Shown here in pieces: positions 53,556 through 61,993 of a stretch of DNA of 64,000 nucleotides. The notes beneath the pieces are model-generated. The model did no database searches. It was not told the origin of the DNA and worked only from the letters and a program-made list of their open reading frames with translations. Source of the DNA: JBAWYM01 sp037143575 (lineage in GTDB: Bacteria > Patescibacteriota > Gracilibacteria > Peribacterales > Peribacteraceae); NCBI GenBank assembly GCA_037143575.1, contig JBAWYM010000001.1:1-64000 (forward strand), read 5' to 3'. Positions within the stretch are counted from its first letter, which is position 1. Every line of letters starts with the position of its first letter. Both the position numbers and the translations under genes were made by a program.

Positions 53556-54584
53556 ATGACAAAACCATCTAATTTGGAAAATGTAGTTCCGACATCTGCA
53601 GATGCAGCACCTCAAGTAGATCACAACCGCGGATTGGAACGTCGTGCTGAGACTTTATCGACCATCGCAACTGAAAGACGCAGTGATACACAAGGTATGC
53701 TGGAGCGTCCGATGAGTAACAGACTCGCTCAAGAGCTCGCAGGCATGGCAACGATTACTCCTGTCGAAAGCCCCGAAGATCCTACATTGGAAGTCTTTAC
53801 CATCAACGTCACTGATCCGGAGAAATTCAATTCCAGAGAGAACCATGAACGTATGTTCACTCTCTTCGGGCCAATGCTCTATCGAACATATTATCCTGAA
53901 GTGACTCACGTTCCGAAGTTCGATGCATGGGAAGATCACGAAGAAGAGGACTTCGGTAGTACAGACATTGGTTCCGCAGACGAGATCACTGTTGCTGCAA
54001 AAAATGACAAAGTAAGGTCCCTTGTGATGATGAAGAAGGGAGAACCGCTCCCAAGCGGACAGAAAACCGCACTACTGCTCGTCTCTGCCGCACGCGGAAA
54101 AAGCAAAGCAAAAATTGCAGAAGACATGGTCAATCGTACCTTGAGTAAAAACTACAAAGATACGGTCGTCTTCGCGGGTACCCATGAGCACCCAGCCTTG
54201 GTGTCTGCACTCAATATCGCCAACAGAGAAGACCCCAGTCACCGATTCTTCTTCCGCGGACGGGCAAATGGCGATAAGGACATTCCCGTCAGTCAGGAGG
54301 ACGTTGCCACATTGGCAGAAGTTAAAGCGCAATTTACAAAAATGCTCTCACCAGGCGGTTCATTCTATATCGAAGAATCCGATCAAACTGACACAACCGT
54401 AAACGATGTAGACTACGGACGCTATGGCATCCATTGGAACTTCAATATCCATAAAGTTGATGGAGATCAATATCCCGCAGCAAATGAAACGTACAACGAA
54501 TTGCGTGAACACGTCAGAGCGACCGGTAAAAAGAAGCATGGTTACTACGGAATGACCGTATGGCTTCCGAATGAGAAAAAATGA
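53556..54584 (+). CDS. Orphan soluble protein
   Basis: 342 residues from the ATG at 53556 (MTKPSNLENVVPTSA); the ATG six bases earlier lies inside the likely untranscribed spacer. A disordered N-terminus of about 80 residues is followed by an alpha/beta-looking domain with 'KTALLLVSAARGKSKAKIAE', 'DTVVFAGTHEHPALVSALNI', 'FFRGRANGDKDIPVSQEDVA' and 'MLSPGGSFYIEESDQ'. The last segments recall the end strands of class I methyltransferases or similar Rossmann folds, but no SAM loop is visible. Function unknown. Confidence 0.7.
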   Translation: MTKPSNLENVVPTSADAAPQVDHNRGLERRAETLSTIATERRSDTQGMLERPMSNRLAQELAGMATITPVESPEDPTLEVFTINVTDPEKFNSRENHERMFTLFGPMLYRTYYPEVTHVPKFDAWEDHEEEDFGSTDIGSADEITVAAKNDKVRSLVMMKKGEPLPSGQKTALLLVSAARGKSKAKIAEDMVNRTLSKNYKDTVVFAGTHEHPALVSALNIANREDPSHRFFFRGRANGDKDIPVSQEDVATLAEVKAQFTKMLSPGGSFYIEESDQTDTTVNDVDYGRYGIHWNFNIHKVDGDQYPAANETYNELREHVRATGKKKHGYYGMTVWLPNEKK

Positions 54585-54687
54585 AGGATCTGGAGAGAAA
54601 TAGTTCCTCCCATCCTTTCTCCACGCTCGTGAGCCGACATCAGGAATTCCTGTATATTCCCTATACACCTCTTCCTGACCTTCTCGC

Positions 54688-55971
54688 ATGCTCCGTATCG
54701 CCGCTGTCGAAAGCAGTGAATTGCTCTTCTCGCCTGCTCAGAAGTCCACGCTGTTTCTCACGTCCCCCGCAAGTCCGTTCCGCTCTCTCCTCCAATCACT
54801 CGCGAGCACAGTGAGCGTTCTTGAGTGGATTTTCCATACGAGGCTCGTCATGGTGGAAGAGGAAGTCCTGCTCCATCCCAAGACCACAGAGCTCCTCCAT
54901 CAGAAGGATATTCAGGCCATCTGGCTCAACGACTGGTCGTCCCCGACACTGGAGGAATGGGCTAAGACCAATCACTTCACGCTGCTGTGCAATGCCTTCC
55001 GCGATCAGGAGCGACTGGAGAATAAGCTCTCCTTCGATGCGCTCGCCCGCAAGCATGCTCTTCCAGTTCCCGATGGCTGTACGGTGAAGACGATCGAAGA
55101 AGCCAGGAACTCCGGACTCTTCCCCGGTGTCCTCCAGAAGCCCGAGAGCTTCGGAGCGATGGGAACGTATTTCGTAGGGAATCCAAAAGCGCTGGATGCT
55201 CTCGAAAACGTCTTTGACGGCACTCCCCTCCTCCTCCGGAAATTCGAGAAAGGTCTCCCGATTGGCATCACGGTTCTGGTCGGGCCGAACAGAAGCCTCT
55301 TCTCCGCTCTGCGCGTTCAGCTCAACTGGATCGACAGCTCAGAGGGCAATGTGCACTACGGCGTGCAGTGGCTTCCCCGCTCCCTCCTTCCATCTGGCGC
55401 GGTTGTCGCACTGGAACAGATGCTGCATCGCACTGTCACGGCCCTCCGGTCCGAAGGCTTCCAGGGCCTCCTGAGTTTCGACTGCCTCATGACAGCGTCG
55501 CAGACACTCCTCATCGAGTGCAATCCCCGCCACTCCGGCGCGACCCTGCAGCTCAGCGCCCACCCAGAGCTCCTGCATGGACTGGATTATGCCGAGCAGT
55601 GCATCCGCGTCTTTTCGCACGACGATCCCGCAATCGATGCGCCGACAATTCCAGAGACGATCTTCGAAGGAACCTCGATCGATCTCGATTCCCTTCCGAT
55701 CGGAAAAGGAGCAGACCTCTCAGCTGTCCCTCAGAGCGGCTTCTATCAACTGCAATCTGACGGACTTCGAAGAACTGAAAATCAGAGTATTCCTTCCAAT
55801 TCTCAGAATCTGTTTCTCTGGACACAGCCACCTGATGAAGAATCGCACTACCGCGGATTCGCCTTTGCCAATCTTCCGCTCACCACACTCTCCGGGCTAC
55901 GATGCTCCGTGCATCCGCAGGGGCAGTCGTTCATCGATGCGCTCTCCGCTCTCTTCCGCCGCCAATCATGA
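54688..55971 (+). CDS. ATP-grasp ligase-like protein
   Basis: 427 residues. ATP-grasp core: 'KLSFDALARKHALPVPDGCT' (about 112-131), 'GVLQKPESFGAMGTYF' (ATP-binding Lys), 'LLRKFEKGLPIGITVLVG', and Mg-binding 'LIECNPRHSGAT'. Family members join a carboxylate to an amine or thiol using ATP. The gene overlaps the PLP decarboxylase start by four bases, so the two act in one pathway, perhaps making or modifying an amino-acid derivative (inference). Confidence 0.85.
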   Translation: MLRIAAVESSELLFSPAQKSTLFLTSPASPFRSLLQSLASTVSVLEWIFHTRLVMVEEEVLLHPKTTELLHQKDIQAIWLNDWSSPTLEEWAKTNHFTLLCNAFRDQERLENKLSFDALARKHALPVPDGCTVKTIEEARNSGLFPGVLQKPESFGAMGTYFVGNPKALDALENVFDGTPLLLRKFEKGLPIGITVLVGPNRSLFSALRVQLNWIDSSEGNVHYGVQWLPRSLLPSGAVVALEQMLHRTVTALRSEGFQGLLSFDCLMTASQTLLIECNPRHSGATLQLSAHPELLHGLDYAEQCIRVFSHDDPAIDAPTIPETIFEGTSIDLDSLPIGKGADLSAVPQSGFYQLQSDGLRRTENQSIPSNSQNLFLWTQPPDEESHYRGFAFANLPLTTLSGLRCSVHPQGQSFIDALSALFRRQS

Positions 55972-57245
55972 TGCACGATTCCATCGCTCAACGTTTCCCG
56001 GACATCGAACGACTCCGACCGATCATGCGTGCAATCGCCCAAGACCATCCGACCCCGCTGTACGTTTACGATTCCGACGAAGTCCGGAAGAACTATCGTG
56101 CCTTCGTTGCGGCCTTCCAGGCACAGCACATCCCTATGGACGTCTACTACGCTACGAAGAGCAATCCCTACATCGGTGTGCTCCGGACCGTCGTGGAGGA
56201 GGGCGGCGGTCTCGATATCTCGAGCCCCCGCGAACTCGCCCTGGCGCTGGAGGCAAAGGCGAAACGCATCATTTTCACGGGACCTGCCAAATCCGAAGCG
56301 GACTTCCGGGCGATCCTCCCGCTCGCCGACCGCATCATGGTCAATCTCGAAAGCCTGCGTGAACTGCGTCTCTTGTCCAGGATTGCGAGTGAAGCGGGAC
56401 AGACGATCCGCTGTGGCGTACGCGTCTGCTGCAGACATCAGCAACACTGGAAGAAGTTCGGCATCGCACTCGAAACCCTTAGTGCATTTCTGCAGGAAGC
56501 ACGAACCCTCCCGGGTATCCGCTGCTGCGGGATCCACTACCACGTGAGCCACGACGGCACACCGGAACGTTCCGTGCAGACCATTGATGAACTCGGAGAG
56601 ATCCTGAAGCAGGATCTTTCCCCCGAAGAACTGCAACATTTGGAATATCTGGATATCGGAGGCGGATTTGCCCCACATGAATTTGAGGGAAAGCACTCCT
56701 GGAATCCGGAGCAGGAGACACTCCTGATTTCCGAAGGACTGGATGTGGAGAATCTTCTCAGAGAGAACATCACTGATCGTTACATCACGGATACCATCGT
56801 GCCAATTGAGGAATTTGTTGCGCAAATTGGATCGGCGTTGCGACGGAGTATCTTTTCGCTCCAACCGAACATCCACATATTCACAGAACCCGGTCGTTAT
56901 CTCTGTCACAGCGCGATGCACATGCTCCTCACCCTCGTCGAAAAGAAGTCGAAGACCATGGGTATCGCCGACGGTGGCGTAAACATGGTCGGCTGGGAGA
57001 AATATGAATGCTACTACTACGTGCCGATCTTCAACCTCACGCACTTCTCCCTCAATACGGAGATTCCGTTCCTTCTGTACGGTTCACTCTGCACCCCGGA
57101 CGATGTGTGGGGCTACTCCGTGCACTGCTCATCTATAAAGGAAGGAGACGTCGTCTGGCTCCCCTACCAGGGTGCGTACACCTTCACGACTGCCGCCACA
57201 TTCATCCGCGACATTCCTCCGGTGATAGATCTCCCGACGAAATAA
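55968..57245 (+). CDS. Fold-III PLP decarboxylase (diaminopimelate/ornithine type)
   Basis: 425 residues from the ATG at 55968. PLP Lys64 in 'DVYYATKSNPYIG', 'GIHYHVSHDG' , the Gly-rich phosphate loop 'LDIGGGFAPHEF', 'FTEPGRYLCHSAM' and the active-site Cys/Asp of 'GSLCTPDDVWGYS'. It resembles LysA or carboxynorspermidine decarboxylases. Specificity cannot be set: the helix normally reading the substrate is divergent, and no other lysine-pathway gene is present. Operon with the ATP-grasp gene. Confidence 0.85.
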   Translation: MMHDSIAQRFPDIERLRPIMRAIAQDHPTPLYVYDSDEVRKNYRAFVAAFQAQHIPMDVYYATKSNPYIGVLRTVVEEGGGLDISSPRELALALEAKAKRIIFTGPAKSEADFRAILPLADRIMVNLESLRELRLLSRIASEAGQTIRCGVRVCCRHQQHWKKFGIALETLSAFLQEARTLPGIRCCGIHYHVSHDGTPERSVQTIDELGEILKQDLSPEELQHLEYLDIGGGFAPHEFEGKHSWNPEQETLLISEGLDVENLLRENITDRYITDTIVPIEEFVAQIGSALRRSIFSLQPNIHIFTEPGRYLCHSAMHMLLTLVEKKSKTMGIADGGVNMVGWEKYECYYYVPIFNLTHFSLNTEIPFLLYGSLCTPDDVWGYSVHCSSIKEGDVVWLPYQGAYTFTTAATFIRDIPPVIDLPTK

Positions 57246-57347
57246 TTGTTGAACTTTCACGAAGAAATTTTCCGATGACCTGATTCGTTTTTCATTATTC
57301 GCGATGAACTTGTTTTTGTTCAATGAAGTGCATACCCTCCTTGCACA

Positions 57348-58637
57348 ATGACCGACACCCCGAAAAGATTTCTCTTCGTCTCCTACGATGGCTCGACAAC
57401 CGATCTCGCCTGGACCGTCGCGCAGGAAGGACATGAGGTTCGCCTCTGTCTGGTGGCGCCGGGTTTCGAGGACGTGGGGAAAGGATTCGTCAATGTGGTT
57501 TCTGACTGGAAGAAAAGCGTGGATTGGGCCGATATCGTCCTTTTCGATTACATCGGCGCGGGAGAAGAAGCGCAAGAAATCCGCAAGAGCGGCAAGCTCT
57601 GCATCGGAGGAACGCCGTACACCGACCGACTCGAGAATGACCGCACGTTCGGTCAGGAAGAGCTCAAGCGCAACAAAATTCGCATTATTCCCTACCAGGA
57701 ATTCCATTCCTTCGACGAAGGCATCGCCTACGTGCAGACGAATCCCGGACGGTATGTCATCAAACCTTCCGGAAGAGCGCAGGATCTCAAGCAGCTGCTC
57801 TTCGTCGGGAATGAAGATGACGGAAGCGATGTCGTCCGCGTGCTCGGGGCCTACCGCGACACGTGGAGCGACACCATCGATATTTTCCAGCTGCAGAAGA
57901 AAGTGACGGGCGTGGAAGTGGCGGTCTGTGCGTTCTTCGATGGAAAGAAATTTGTGCATCCCATCTACGTGAGCTTCGAGCACAAGAAGCTCTTCCCGGG
58001 AGAGCTGGGCGTCTCCACCGGAGAAATGGGCACGAGCGGCTTCTGGGCTCCCAAGAATCCAATCTTCGAAACCGTGCTCCGCCCCTTCGAGCAGAAGCTC
58101 GCCGAGGAGAACTACATCGGATTCATCGATGTGAATAGCATCGTCAACGGGTACGGCATCTACCCGCTGGAATTCACCTGCCGCTTCGGCTATCCGCAGA
58201 TCAGCCTGCAGCAGGAAGGGATCAGCGAACCGATGGGCACGCTTCTCCTCCGGCTGGCTGCCGGTGAAAGTAATGGCGGTATCAAGGTAAAGCGCGGGTA
58301 CCAGGTCTGCGCACTGATCGTGGTGCCCCCGTTCCCCTTCGAAGATCCCAAGACGTTCGAATCCTTCTCGAAGGACGCCGTGGTGGTCTTCAAGAAGAAA
58401 ATCCCGGACGGCATCCACATCGGTGACCTCCGTAAGAAGAATGAGGAATGGCTCATCACCGGAGCGGAGGGGGTAGCACTCGTCGTCTCCGGATCCGGCA
58501 CAACCATGCGTGATGCACAAAGGCAAATGTACGCGCGCATCCAGAATATCCTCATCAGCAATATGTACTACCGCACGGATATCGGTGACCGCTGGATCGA
58601 CGATAGCGACCGCCTGAATTCTTGGGGATATTTGTAG
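57348..58637 (+). CDS. GARS (PurD)-like ATP-grasp protein
   Basis: 429 residues. N-terminal Rossmann part ('FLFVSYDGSTTDLAWTVAQE'), then ATP-grasp with 'GRYVIKPSGRAQDLKQLLF', 'GVEVAVCAFFDGKKFVHPIY', 'KKLFPGELGVSTGEMGTSGF' and 'IGFIDVNSIVNGYGIYPLEF'. This is the pattern of phosphoribosylamine-glycine ligase and its paralogues. True PurD is possible but it stands apart from purQ and directly after the ATP-grasp/decarboxylase pair, and the N-terminal 'GSGGREHA'-type motif is altered. Could ligate a different amino acid. Confidence 0.82.
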   Translation: MTDTPKRFLFVSYDGSTTDLAWTVAQEGHEVRLCLVAPGFEDVGKGFVNVVSDWKKSVDWADIVLFDYIGAGEEAQEIRKSGKLCIGGTPYTDRLENDRTFGQEELKRNKIRIIPYQEFHSFDEGIAYVQTNPGRYVIKPSGRAQDLKQLLFVGNEDDGSDVVRVLGAYRDTWSDTIDIFQLQKKVTGVEVAVCAFFDGKKFVHPIYVSFEHKKLFPGELGVSTGEMGTSGFWAPKNPIFETVLRPFEQKLAEENYIGFIDVNSIVNGYGIYPLEFTCRFGYPQISLQQEGISEPMGTLLLRLAAGESNGGIKVKRGYQVCALIVVPPFPFEDPKTFESFSKDAVVVFKKKIPDGIHIGDLRKKNEEWLITGAEGVALVVSGSGTTMRDAQRQMYARIQNILISNMYYRTDIGDRWIDDSDRLNSWGYL

Positions 58638-58738
58638 AAACGTCACCACGATCCGGTAAGCACTGAAAGAATGCATACAATTGCCGGTACTGGTCGCTTG
58701 ACTCTCGCGAAGACTGACGATTAGAGTTCGCACACTTT

Positions 58739-59131
58739 ATGCTTCACATACGATCAACCGGTGAAAAAGGAAACGGCGTTTTTACTACTGCTGCAATCAG
58801 CAAAGGTGAAACTATCGAAGAATGCCCTGTGCTCATCCTTTCTCCCGAAGATACGAAAACACTCGAAAATACTATTCTGGATAATTACCTTTATCTGTGG
58901 GGGAAAGATCAATGCTGCATCGTCTTCGGTTACGGCATGCTTTACAACCACAGTGAACATCCTAATGTCACTGTCCGTGAAGATTTTGCGAACAATCGCT
59001 ACATCCTCACTGCGCTACGTGACATCAAACCCAATGAGGAGCTCTGCCATAACTATGCCGATGGTCGTCCTTCTGGCACGACGGTAGTGTTTACAGGTCA
59101 CGAGTTTGAGTTCATCCACCCCAAAAGCTGA
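58739..59131 (+). CDS. Small SET-domain protein (lysine methyltransferase-like)
   Basis: 130 residues, essentially a bare SET domain. 'GEKGNGVFTTAAISKGETIE' (SAM-binding GxG), 'YGMLYNHSEHPNVTVRED' (NHS..PN core) and 'DIKPNEELCHNYADG' (catalytic Tyr) are present; no post-SET Cys motif. SET enzymes methylate protein lysines. First of four within 3 kb and next to efp. -35 TTGACT and -10 TTAGAG precede it with 17-base spacing. Confidence 0.85.
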   Translation: MLHIRSTGEKGNGVFTTAAISKGETIEECPVLILSPEDTKTLENTILDNYLYLWGKDQCCIVFGYGMLYNHSEHPNVTVREDFANNRYILTALRDIKPNEELCHNYADGRPSGTTVVFTGHEFEFIHPKS

Positions 59132-59212
59132 CGAAGTCCCGCGAAACCCTCCCGTATCCTTGACACTCCCCACCCCTCCTCAGCACACTGTGGTCCATCT
59201 TCCTCCTCATTT

Positions 59213-59779
59213 ATGTACGGAATTACCGAACTGAAACCCGGCCGCGCCATCCAGATCGACGGCATCCCTTACCTCATCATCTCCTCGATATTCGGCCGCA
59301 AGAGCCAGAGCAAGGCCAACATGCAGTGCAAGATCAAGAACATGCGCACCGGAGCGGTGATCCCCCGCAACTTCCAGGGAGCAGACATGATAGAGCCTGC
59401 AGATGTGGGGTACCGCAAATGCCAGTTCCTCTTTACCGATGGAGAGCAATTCACCTTCATGGACCTCAATTCCTACGATCAATTTTTTCTCAACAAAGAG
59501 ACGCTGGGACCGGTAGCGGACTTTCTCGTGGAAGGCGGCGAAGTGGATGCACTCCTCTTCGAGGACAATCCCATCGGCATCAAGCTCCCATCAACTGTGG
59601 ATCTGAAGGTGAAGGAGACGATCCCGGGAGTGAAGGGTGACACCGCAAGCGGCGGAGGCAAGCCTGCCACCATGGAGAGTGGCGTGGTGGTCTCCGTTCC
59701 GCTCTTCATCGAAGAAGGCGACATCGTCCGTGTGAATACGGAAACGGGCGAATATATGAGAAAAGTGGATCAAAAATGA
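59213..59779 (+). CDS. efp: Elongation factor P
   Basis: 188 residues, three-domain EF-P. It helps the ribosome form peptide bonds at proline runs. Domain I tip loop reads 'FGRKSQSKAN' (27-36); aligned with E. coli the modified Lys34 falls on Gln32, flanked by Lys30 and Lys34. Domain III is canonical ('GVKGDTASGGGKPATMESG', 'VPLFIEEGDIVRVNTETGEY'). Promoter TTGACA-18-CACACT upstream. Surrounded by four SET genes, with which modification may be linked (inference). Confidence 0.97.
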   Translation: MYGITELKPGRAIQIDGIPYLIISSIFGRKSQSKANMQCKIKNMRTGAVIPRNFQGADMIEPADVGYRKCQFLFTDGEQFTFMDLNSYDQFFLNKETLGPVADFLVEGGEVDALLFEDNPIGIKLPSTVDLKVKETIPGVKGDTASGGGKPATMESGVVVSVPLFIEEGDIVRVNTETGEYMRKVDQK

Positions 59780-59800
59780 TCTACCACATGAATTGTTTTA

Positions 59801-60295
59801 CTATTTTTCCTCCGGAAGAATAAATTTGCGAAAACCCTGAGTGAGAATGCGCACTTCATCCGGGTGGATATCTGCTAAAGTTTTAGCCATCGCGCCTCTG
59901 ACTTCTTTAGGAATTTTTGTTGTAGCATCACCATCGAACTCAAAATAATTACAATTGATTTCGCGACCCTTTGGAATAAATTTCCTTGCAACAGTAATAC
60001 CCTCTGGGTGAGCAGCATCATTTTTTTGAATCGTATTGGAATCCTGTGCATGATTCATCATTTGCGCAGCCGCATCGCAGAAAACATATCCACGCTGGGA
60101 TCTGTACGCGTGCACATCGAGATCTTCCTTCTCTTGTTTGGATAAATTGGCAACTGCATCGAGGGGAATGAGCCTGTCAATTCCCTCTCGGAATCTCCAC
60201 ACAATCGTGCCTGGATAAATATCTTCATCTGCAATCAATCCTTGTCCTGCACCCGGTATTTCACTTGGTCCTACGTGTGCTTTCACTGTAATCAT
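59801..60295 (-). CDS. SET-domain protein
   Basis: 164 residues from the ATG at 60295, six bases after TATAAT. 'EIPGAGQGLIADEDIYPGTI', 'AAQMMNHAQDSNTIQKND' and 'KFIPKGREINCNYFEFDGD' give the SET core; no post-SET Cys. A 45-residue helical tail follows ('KEVRGAMAKTLADIHPDEV'). More AT-rich than the other SET genes. Divergent from the gene at 60377; the two promoters lie side by side. Confidence 0.85.
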   Translation of the reverse strand: MITVKAHVGPSEIPGAGQGLIADEDIYPGTIVWRFREGIDRLIPLDAVANLSKQEKEDLDVHAYRSQRGYVFCDAAAQMMNHAQDSNTIQKNDAAHPEGITVARKFIPKGREINCNYFEFDGDATTKIPKEVRGAMAKTLADIHPDEVRILTQGFRKFILPEEK

Positions 60296-60301
60296 AAGCA
60301 T

Positions 60302-60330
60302 ATTATAGATTATTATGCTATTATAGTCAA
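60302..60330 (-). promoter_or_regulatory. Promoter of minus-strand SET gene
   Basis: TTGACT (60330-60325), 17 bases, TATAAT (60307-60302), then ATG at 60295. Near-consensus sigma-70 promoter with a leaderless start. Confidence 0.85.
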
Positions 60331-60340
60331 TTTCCTTCAA

Positions 60341-60368
60341 TTGCAAACAGATTTCATCTCCATAAGCT
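60341..60368 (+). promoter_or_regulatory. Promoter of SET gene at 60377
   Basis: TTGCAA (60341-60346), 16 bases, TAAGCT (60363-60368), then ATG eight bases later. Confidence 0.6.
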
Positions 60369-60376
60369 GTGCGCAA

Positions 60377-60952
60377 ATGATCGAACTCTTCTCCGGGTCT
60401 ACGACTCACAAAGGAACAGGACTCTTCACCCGTCACGCTCTCGCCAAAGACGACATCCTCCTCGAGATGCAGGGCCCGCGTCTCAATTTCGCAGAGCTCG
60501 TCGTCTCTCCGTACTACGCCGTGGATCACTACTTCCAGATCGCTGCGGACGAATATATCGGATCCTCTGGTGGCCTGGATGATCTCATCAACCACTCCTG
60601 CGAACCCAATTGCGGCATACGCGAGAAGGATGGCCGGTTTTTCCTGTGCGCCATTCGCGACCTGCCCGCAGGTACAGAAATCTCCTTCGACTACTCCACG
60701 GTGATGAATGACGGCAGCTACAAAATGGACTGCGCGTGCGGCAGCCCCGTTTGTCGGCGCGTCGTCGGAGACTTCCGGGATCTTCCCGAGCACCTCATGA
60801 TCAAGTACCTCGGCCTCGGCATTGTCCTGCCCTACATCGCCAAGGATTTCGGCCACCTCAACGTTCCTGCTCCGGAAGTCGAGCGTGAACTCGTGCCGGT
60901 AAGAGCCCGGAAGAAGAAGCAGACGATGCGCCTGCAGCCGGCCATGGTCTGA
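60377..60952 (+). CDS. SET-domain protein with post-SET Cys motif
   Basis: 191 residues from the ATG at 60377. 'STTHKGTGLFTRHALAKDDI', 'GLDDLINHSCEPNCGIREKD' and 'LPAGTEISFDYSTVMND' form the SET core; 'MDCACGSPVCRRVVGDF' is a post-SET zinc motif (with the core Cys). The C-terminus is basic ('VRARKKKQTMRLQ'). Clear paralogue of the gene at 61219. Predicted protein-lysine methyltransferase; target unknown. Confidence 0.9.
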   Translation: MIELFSGSTTHKGTGLFTRHALAKDDILLEMQGPRLNFAELVVSPYYAVDHYFQIAADEYIGSSGGLDDLINHSCEPNCGIREKDGRFFLCAIRDLPAGTEISFDYSTVMNDGSYKMDCACGSPVCRRVVGDFRDLPEHLMIKYLGLGIVLPYIAKDFGHLNVPAPEVERELVPVRARKKKQTMRLQPAMV

Positions 60953-61181
60953 ACTGATCAGTGCAGATCACCACATCCGATTTTTACGATAGCTTTGTCT
61001 TCATCGATAAATGTTCTTTCTCGGATTACACAAATTCATTTTCCTTCCCGAAGTCGGTCGAATGGTTGTTCGGTGCATCTATCAGGACTGATCACGATGA
61101 TGCGTTCTCATTTTCCGTTGCGAATACCAACCAGCGAACTTCAATCAAAATACGACATCCAAAAAGTACAACCCATCTTTA
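60953..61181. other. Spacer between paralogous SET genes
   Basis: Two overlapping short open frames exist here (from 60961 and 60995), neither with known motif; the second would end in the ATGA of the next start. I see no firm gene. The last part holds the promoter of the next gene. Confidence 0.4.
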
Positions 61182-61209
61182 TTGCATCGTGGGATGAGAT
61201 TACTACAAT
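61182..61209 (+). promoter_or_regulatory. Promoter of SET gene at 61219
   Basis: TTGCAT (61182-61187), 16 bases, TACAAT (61204-61209), ATG nine bases later. Confidence 0.7.
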
Positions 61210-61218
61210 TCGCCGCAA

Positions 61219-61788
61219 ATGAATGAACTGTACTTGGGCGCTACCGCCCACAAAGGAAATGGAGTCTTCTCGTCATCGGATATCCAGAGCGGAGACCTCA
61301 TCATGGAGTTCACCGGCCCCCTCGTCACTCGCAGTGAACTTCCCCAGCCGTACTCTTCCGTACTCGACCACTACACACAGGTGGACGAGGATTTGTACAT
61401 GGGACCGTCTGGCGATCTGGATGACATCATCAATCACTCGTGCAATCCCAACTGTGGACTCCGGGAAGAGGACGGCCGCCTGATGTGCTACGCCATCCGC
61501 GATATCGCGCAGGGCCAGGAACTGAGCTGGGACTACTCCACTATGCAGCAGAGCGGCTGGTGGGAAATGGACTGCCTGTGCGGGAGCGTGCTGTGCCGCG
61601 GTCGTATTGCGGACTTCCAGGATCTGCCCACATTCATCCGCCGCAAGTACCTGGACCTCCGGATCGTTGCACCCTACATCGCCAAGCAGTACGAGGAAGC
61701 ACCGGTCCATGTTCGCCCGAAGCGTCGTGCTGTCCCGTCACGCAGGATGCACCTGCCACTGATCGGTCAGGGAGCGGTGATGGCGTGA
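61219..61788 (+). CDS. SET-domain protein with post-SET Cys motif
   Basis: 189 residues. 'GATAHKGNGVFSSSDIQSGD', 'DLDDIINHSCNPNCGLREED', 'IAQGQELSWDYSTMQQSGWW' and 'MDCLCGSVLCRGRIADFQDL' are intact. About half of the residues match the 60377 protein, including the C-terminal 'RKYLDLRIVAPYIAKQYEE' block, so the two arose by tandem duplication. Predicted protein-lysine methyltransferase. Confidence 0.9.
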   Translation: MNELYLGATAHKGNGVFSSSDIQSGDLIMEFTGPLVTRSELPQPYSSVLDHYTQVDEDLYMGPSGDLDDIINHSCNPNCGLREEDGRLMCYAIRDIAQGQELSWDYSTMQQSGWWEMDCLCGSVLCRGRIADFQDLPTFIRRKYLDLRIVAPYIAKQYEEAPVHVRPKRRAVPSRRMHLPLIGQGAVMA

Positions 61789-61807
61789 ACGAGCGGTGAG
61801 CGGATAA

Positions 61808-61925
61808 AGTGTCATCCTGAGGAGGAGCGCCGCAGCGCGACGTCTCGAAGGAGGACACGTCTTCGAGTATGCTTCGAGACGTCCTTCGCTTCGCTGCGCT
61901 CGCTCAGGACTCCTCAGCATGACAC
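61808..61925. repeat. Composite palindromic repeat
   Basis: AGTGTCATCCTGAGG...ATGACACT outer arms; inner CGACGTCTCGAAGGAGGACA and CTTCGAGACGTCCTTCG inverted parts. A larger relative of the GAGCGTAGTCGAA family. Confidence 0.75.
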
Positions 61926-61993
61926 TCAGAACAGAATGACTGTGAAATCATTTTCAATTTATCCATTTTCCATTCGCCGTTATACTTCCCCCA

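Noticed and set aside
55848..57044. 398-codon minus-strand frame opposite the PLP decarboxylase
   Set aside because: Antisense shadow; the plus-strand protein has clear PLP motifs.
57129..58733. 534-codon minus-strand frame opposite the GARS-like gene
   Set aside because: Antisense shadow of a well-supported ATP-grasp gene.
60961..61222. Two overlapping short frames before the SET gene at 61219
   Set aside because: No motif, and a good promoter for the SET gene lies inside their end; kept as spacer.
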